Part shown: positions 60,701 to 64,000 of the stretch, piece after piece
How the letters are laid out: every line of letters begins with the position of its first letter
Position numbering within the stretch: the first letter of the stretch is position 1
NCBI GenBank assembly: GCA_964464595.1
Contig: CAYXGW010000009.1
Coordinates: 1-64,000 of the forward strand
DNA length: 64,000 nt
Direction of reading: 5' to 3'
Origin: JADFJB01 sp964464595
GTDB taxonomy: Bacteria; Zhuqueibacterota; JdFR-76; DREG01
Program-made: the position numbers and the translations under genes
The notes under the pieces: model-generated
The model's database searches: none
Told to the model about the DNA's origin: nothing
The model's input: only the letters and a program-made list of their open reading frames with translations

Positions 60701-61533
60701 GATTCCTTTTTATATACACCGGGTTTAATATATCGATAAGGACATTGATTTCTTGTCAATGATTCAGCATGACCAACAAAAAGATAACCACCTGGTTGAG
60801 TGTATTTATAGAATTTATTGATTAGATGTTCCCGCTTCATATCGTCGAAATAAATCATCACGTTGCGACAAAAGATAACGTCGAAATTCCCTTTAAAGGG
60901 GTAATTTTCGCTCATTAAATTTAGCCGCTTGAATAAAACCAGTTTTTTTAATTTATCCTTAACTTTCCATGTCTCTTTTGAATTTTCTAAAAAATATTTC
61001 CGCAAGTAAGTATTTGGTAAATTCGAAACATTAGTACTAGCGTAAATCGCTCCTCTAGCCTTCTTTAATATTTCCAAAGAAATGTCTGTAGCAAGAATTC
61101 CTGAATCCCAATTACTAATTTTCATGCCAAAGTATTCTAACAACAACATTGCCAAGGAATAGGGTTCCTCTCCGGATGAGCAGCCTGCACACCAAATTCG
61201 TAATTTATGTTTCTTACTTCCTGCTTTTTTCTGTGCTATTTCAGGAAGAATATTTTTTACTAAAAAATCAAAATGTTCCTTCTCCCTAAAAAAATATGTA
61301 TGATTGGTGGATATTTTATCGATTAAGGTTGTCATGGCTTCACCCGATGTATCTGACTTTACGTAGTCATAATACTGTCCAAAACTATGAAATCCATTTT
61401 GGCTAAGAACTTTTCGCAGCCTGCCAACAACCAAGCCTTTTTTTTGATCACAAAGGTTAATCCCAAATTGATCATAAATTAGGTTTCTTAAGAGTTTGAA
61501 CTCATTGTTTGTAATATTTAATTGTAAATCCAA
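60697..61533 (-). CDS. cheR: CheR, receptor methyltransferase
   Basis: A 278-residue CheR. A helical N-terminal domain (1-85) is followed by the SAM-binding domain with C-A-G-C-S-S-G-E-E-P-Y-S-L-A-M (near 115-130), L-A-T-D-I-S near 147, and V-I-F-C-R-N-V-M-I-Y-F near 215. It methylates chemoreceptor glutamates. The start codon is TTG at 61533 and the upstream TATGGTAATAA is a weak ribosome binding site. It is the first chemotaxis enzyme of the cheR-cheB-cheD group. Confidence 0.95.
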   Translation of the reverse strand: MDLQLNITNNEFKLLRNLIYDQFGINLCDQKKGLVVGRLRKVLSQNGFHSFGQYYDYVKSDTSGEAMTTLIDKISTNHTYFFREKEHFDFLVKNILPEIAQKKAGSKKHKLRIWCAGCSSGEEPYSLAMLLLEYFGMKISNWDSGILATDISLEILKKARGAIYASTNVSNLPNTYLRKYFLENSKETWKVKDKLKKLVLFKRLNLMSENYPFKGNFDVIFCRNVMIYFDDMKREHLINKFYKYTQPGGYLFVGHAESLTRNQCPYRYIKPGVYKKES

Positions 61534-61595
61534 TTATTACCATACTTTTGTGTTTAATTTTGAATTGAGAAAAGTCTATTCATAAATTAATGTAC

Positions 61596-62129
61596 TTATC
61601 TGATCACTTTAGAAAAACCGACTTGATCGACAAACTCTTCTGTGAATTTGTCATTTAAGTGCTCACTATGTTTAAGGTTTAACACTAAATCCGCTTTTTT
61701 CTCCTTATCCTTAAATATTCCAACAAGCGCTCCGGATTCGCTAAATTCTGGCTGAGATGTAATTAATGATATTTTCTTCTCTTTACATTTTGAGAGAATA
61801 TATAGTTTATTCGACTTTTTATGGTACAACTCATCGGGAAATAGCAGTAAGATACTTCCATCACCTATTTTCTTAAGGTTTCTCCCAATATCACCCGTAT
61901 CATTTACAATATAAACTTTGGCTGTTAAGTTTTGCTGAGCACATGCGCGGTTTATAAAATCTTTTTGCTTTTCCAGAAGTCCTTTAGAAATAAAGACAGC
62001 CACCTCTTTGGTCTCTGGAAAAATTTGTTTAATAATAAAAAAGTATTGAAATGAACTCACCTCTTGTGCTGGTATAGAATGGGTTAGCATTAAACTGGAA
62101 ATTACCGTTATCAATATCTTTTTAAACAT
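61596..62129 (-). CDS. Secreted binding-protein-like protein of unknown function
   Basis: A 177-residue protein with a clear signal peptide (hydrophobic residues 5-18, cleavage near I-P-A-Q). The mature part has alternating strands and helices and a pattern (V-A-V-F-I-S-K-G-L near 44, a G-S-I-L-L-L-F-P-D-E-L run near 92, G-A-L-V-G-I-F-K-D near 133) that looks like half of a periplasmic ABC-type binding fold. It lies next to a chemoreceptor, so it may bind a ligand for chemotaxis (inference). The ATG has a GGAG site. Half a normal binding protein is an odd length. Confidence 0.62.
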   Translation of the reverse strand: MFKKILITVISSLMLTHSIPAQEVSSFQYFFIIKQIFPETKEVAVFISKGLLEKQKDFINRACAQQNLTAKVYIVNDTGDIGRNLKKIGDGSILLLFPDELYHKKSNKLYILSKCKEKKISLITSQPEFSESGALVGIFKDKEKKADLVLNLKHSEHLNDKFTEEFVDQVGFSKVIR

Positions 62130-62185
62130 TTATCTTAAATCTCCTATAAGTTTTTGTTAAGTAACTTTTCTAACTTCATAATTTT

Positions 62186-64000
62186 CTAGAATTTACCAAA
62201 TTCATCATCATCAAGTTTAATTATGTCCGATGGATCTATATCTTTATCGTTGGCTTTTCTATCCTTCAGTCTGTTTACTAGGATACTTGAATTCACTTTA
62301 ACATCAGAAACATCTAATTTTAAAATATCCTTTGGTTGAATTTGCATTGATGGATTTTCAACATTCCGGCTTGATAAATTAAAGCTTTTCAGCATCATCT
62401 TTAGATTTTCACTTTGGCTGGATAATTCTTTTGCTGCGCTTGCACTTTCTTCAGCACCAGCCGAATTATCCTGTGTTATACTGTCAATTTGGTTTAGGCC
62501 TAAATTAACCTGGTCGATTCCATGTGCTTGTTCGTTTGAGGCTTCGGCAATTTTTCCGACTAATTCCGTAACTTCAGTAACACCTTTTACAATTTCATTT
62601 AGCGCTTTATCTGTTTCGTTGGCTATCTTTGTACCATTTTCTACTTTTTTTACAGATCCACTAATAAGATCCGTAGTTTCTTTTGCCGCCTTGGCGCTAC
62701 GCTGTGCCAGGTTTCTAACCTCTTCAGCAACTACTGCAAAACCTTTACCATGAACTCCAGCCCTGGCAGCTTCAACAGCAGCATTAAGAGCCAACAAGTT
62801 GGTTTGAAATGCAATTTCATCAATGACTTTTATTATTTTTGAAATTTCATTAGATGAATTATTTATCTCATCCATTGCTTGCAGCATTTTCTTCATTTGT
62901 TGGTTACCTTGCTCAGCTGCAACATGGGAATTTGATGCAAGCTTATTTGCTTTAAGAGCATTTTCTGCATTTATTTTTGTTTGAGATCCAATTTCACCCA
63001 TAGATGCGCTTATCTCTTCAAGCGAACTTGCCTGTTGCGTAGAACCATGAGAAAGAGATTGACTTGAATCGGCCACCTGTTGTGCACCTGCAGTTACAAG
63101 ATCTACTAAATTACTTACCTGCCCAAGTATTTCATTAAGTGAATTAAATGTGGTGTTGACAGATTCTTTCATAATTGCATGATCGCCTTTATACTGTCCA
63201 TTAACTGTAGCCGTTAGGTTACCTTTGGCAATCATAGTAAGACAATCAATCGCTTCATTTATTGGTTGAAGGATATTATCAAGAGTGTTATTCATACCTA
63301 GAATTATTTCTCTATACTCTCCTTCAAATTGAGATGCATTGCCTCGTTTGCTTAATTCGCCTTCTTGGGCAGCTTTTGCCATTAACTTACTTTCTGCAAT
63401 AAGAGATCGTAGATTATTGCGAATGGAATCCAAACCTTGTGTTACAAAGACCTGTTTACCTGGAAGCGTACGCATTTTTTTTGTTAAATCACCTTTGGCA
63501 TATTCCTGTAAAATATGAATCCCTTCGGATAATGGTTGGATCACTGCATCCAAAGAATCATTAACGCCTGAAAGTAATTCAGCATAAGCTCCTTTGAGTT
63601 TCGCGGGATTACACCTGGCATCCAAATTTCCTTTCTTCTGTTCATCTGTGGTTTTTTGAAGCTCCATCTCCATCACGGCAAGACTTTCCTTCATCGTCAC
63701 CATAGCATTACCCAGAACATCTTGATTCGAAACTGCATTAAAGTGAACTGAGAGATTCCCTTGTGCAATCTGGTCTGCAACATGAGCTTTGTTCTTTTGC
63801 GCATCAATCATTGTACGAAATGAATCAGCAAGTTTACCTATTTCATCTCCTCTCTGGATATTTATTTGTTGATCCAAATTCCCTTTTTCTAATTCTTGTG
63901 CTATAGTTGTGATCTGTTGAATAGGTTTGGAAATAAAATTAGCAGTAATTATTGTAATCAAAGTAAATACTGCAATCATAACCAGGGCCAAAAGTATCGA
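62186..64000 (-). CDS. Methyl-accepting chemotaxis protein (partial, 5' end missing)
   Basis: The gene runs off the right edge. At least 600 residues are present. The second membrane helix is cut at the edge. It is followed by a HAMP domain (S-K-P-I-Q-Q-I-T-T-I-A-Q-E-L-E-K-G), then three further HAMP-like or helical repeat units (each with a G-L/M-N/D-S/N-x-L pattern), then the methyl-accepting region. The signalling hairpin has A-F-Q-T-N-L-L-A-L-N-A-A-V-E-A-A-R-A-G and G-F-A-V-V-A-E-E-V. The C-terminus ends D-D-D-E-F-G-K-F, not an N-W-E-T-F type CheR tether. Two related P-x-D-I-x-K-L-D units precede it. Confidence 0.93.
   Translation of the reverse strand, partial: SILLALVMIAVFTLITIITANFISKPIQQITTIAQELEKGNLDQQINIQRGDEIGKLADSFRTMIDAQKNKAHVADQIAQGNLSVHFNAVSNQDVLGNAMVTMKESLAVMEMELQKTTDEQKKGNLDARCNPAKLKGAYAELLSGVNDSLDAVIQPLSEGIHILQEYAKGDLTKKMRTLPGKQVFVTQGLDSIRNNLRSLIAESKLMAKAAQEGELSKRGNASQFEGEYREIILGMNNTLDNILQPINEAIDCLTMIAKGNLTATVNGQYKGDHAIMKESVNTTFNSLNEILGQVSNLVDLVTAGAQQVADSSQSLSHGSTQQASSLEEISASMGEIGSQTKINAENALKANKLASNSHVAAEQGNQQMKKMLQAMDEINNSSNEISKIIKVIDEIAFQTNLLALNAAVEAARAGVHGKGFAVVAEEVRNLAQRSAKAAKETTDLISGSVKKVENGTKIANETDKALNEIVKGVTEVTELVGKIAEASNEQAHGIDQVNLGLNQIDSITQDNSAGAEESASAAKELSSQSENLKMMLKSFNLSSRNVENPSMQIQPKDILKLDVSDVKVNSSILVNRLKDRKANDKDIDPSDIIKLDDDEFGKF

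Noticed and set aside
1..64000. CRISPR arrays, tRNA or rRNA genes and transposases.
   Set aside because: No regularly spaced repeats, clover-leaf candidates or transposase motifs were found. The island shows recombination between direct repeats but no mobile element.

Overview
This window is one end-to-end flagellar and chemotaxis region of an AT-rich bacterium. It has P-ring and L-ring genes (flgI, flgH), so the cell is a diderm. Every confident gene lies on the minus strand. The mix of sigma-54 promoters, a FliW/CsrA pair, an SLT-type FlgJ, FhlB, CheX and CheD fits a deep-branching Gram-negative lineage of the FCB/KSB1/Calditrichota kind, but that placement is inference. No rRNA, tRNA, CRISPR array or transposase was seen.

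Layout, read in the direction of transcription (high to low coordinates). (1) 64.0-57.4 kb: a chemoreceptor (partial), a secreted binding-protein-like protein, cheR, cheB, cheD, an HDOD gene, a cheY-like regulator and cheX. (2) 57.1-42.0 kb: a long operon opened by a perfect sigma-54 promoter with two tandem dyad elements upstream: fliM, fliN, fliO, fliP, fliQ, fliR, flhB, flhA, flhF, flhG, fliA, then an HDOD gene, a histidine kinase, a TPR/transmembrane protein, a FliK-like protein, a response regulator and fhlB. (3) 41.9-39.6 kb: a GAF protein, a REC-PAS-DHp protein without an ATPase domain, and an RmlC-like cupin. (4) 39.3-30.75 kb: a second sigma-54 operon, flgF, flgG, flgA, flgH, flgI, flgJ, flgN, flgK, flgL, fliW, csrA. 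(5) 30.5-7.1 kb: a surface-glycan island with nonulosonic-acid genes, several glycosyltransferases, a radical SAM protein, PAPS-type sulfotransferases carrying TPRs, and a 1821-residue protein with five glycosyltransferase-like modules. (6) 7.0-0 kb: a hybrid sensor kinase, a glycosyltransferase-TPR protein, flagellin, flaG and the start of fliD.

Two themes stand out. First, the island lies between csrA and flagellin and probably builds and sulfates a flagellin glycan (inference from context). It is also decaying: at least four genes (a sulfotransferase, a DegT aminotransferase, an SpsF-type cytidylyltransferase and a NeuB) carry frameshifts or in-frame stops, an aldo/keto reductase is truncated, and a 101-bp repeat marks a pseB::neuB fusion. 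The roughly 33 kb of flagellar and chemotaxis genes beside it show no such lesion. Second, post-transcriptional control is visible in the DNA. The flagellin leader has a hairpin with GGA in its loop, matching the CsrA consensus at 10 of 12 positions, plus a second GGA over the Shine-Dalgarno. The csrA gene itself has its Shine-Dalgarno in the loop and its start codon in the stem of a perfect 9-bp hairpin. Together with fliW this suggests a complete CsrA-FliW-flagellin circuit.
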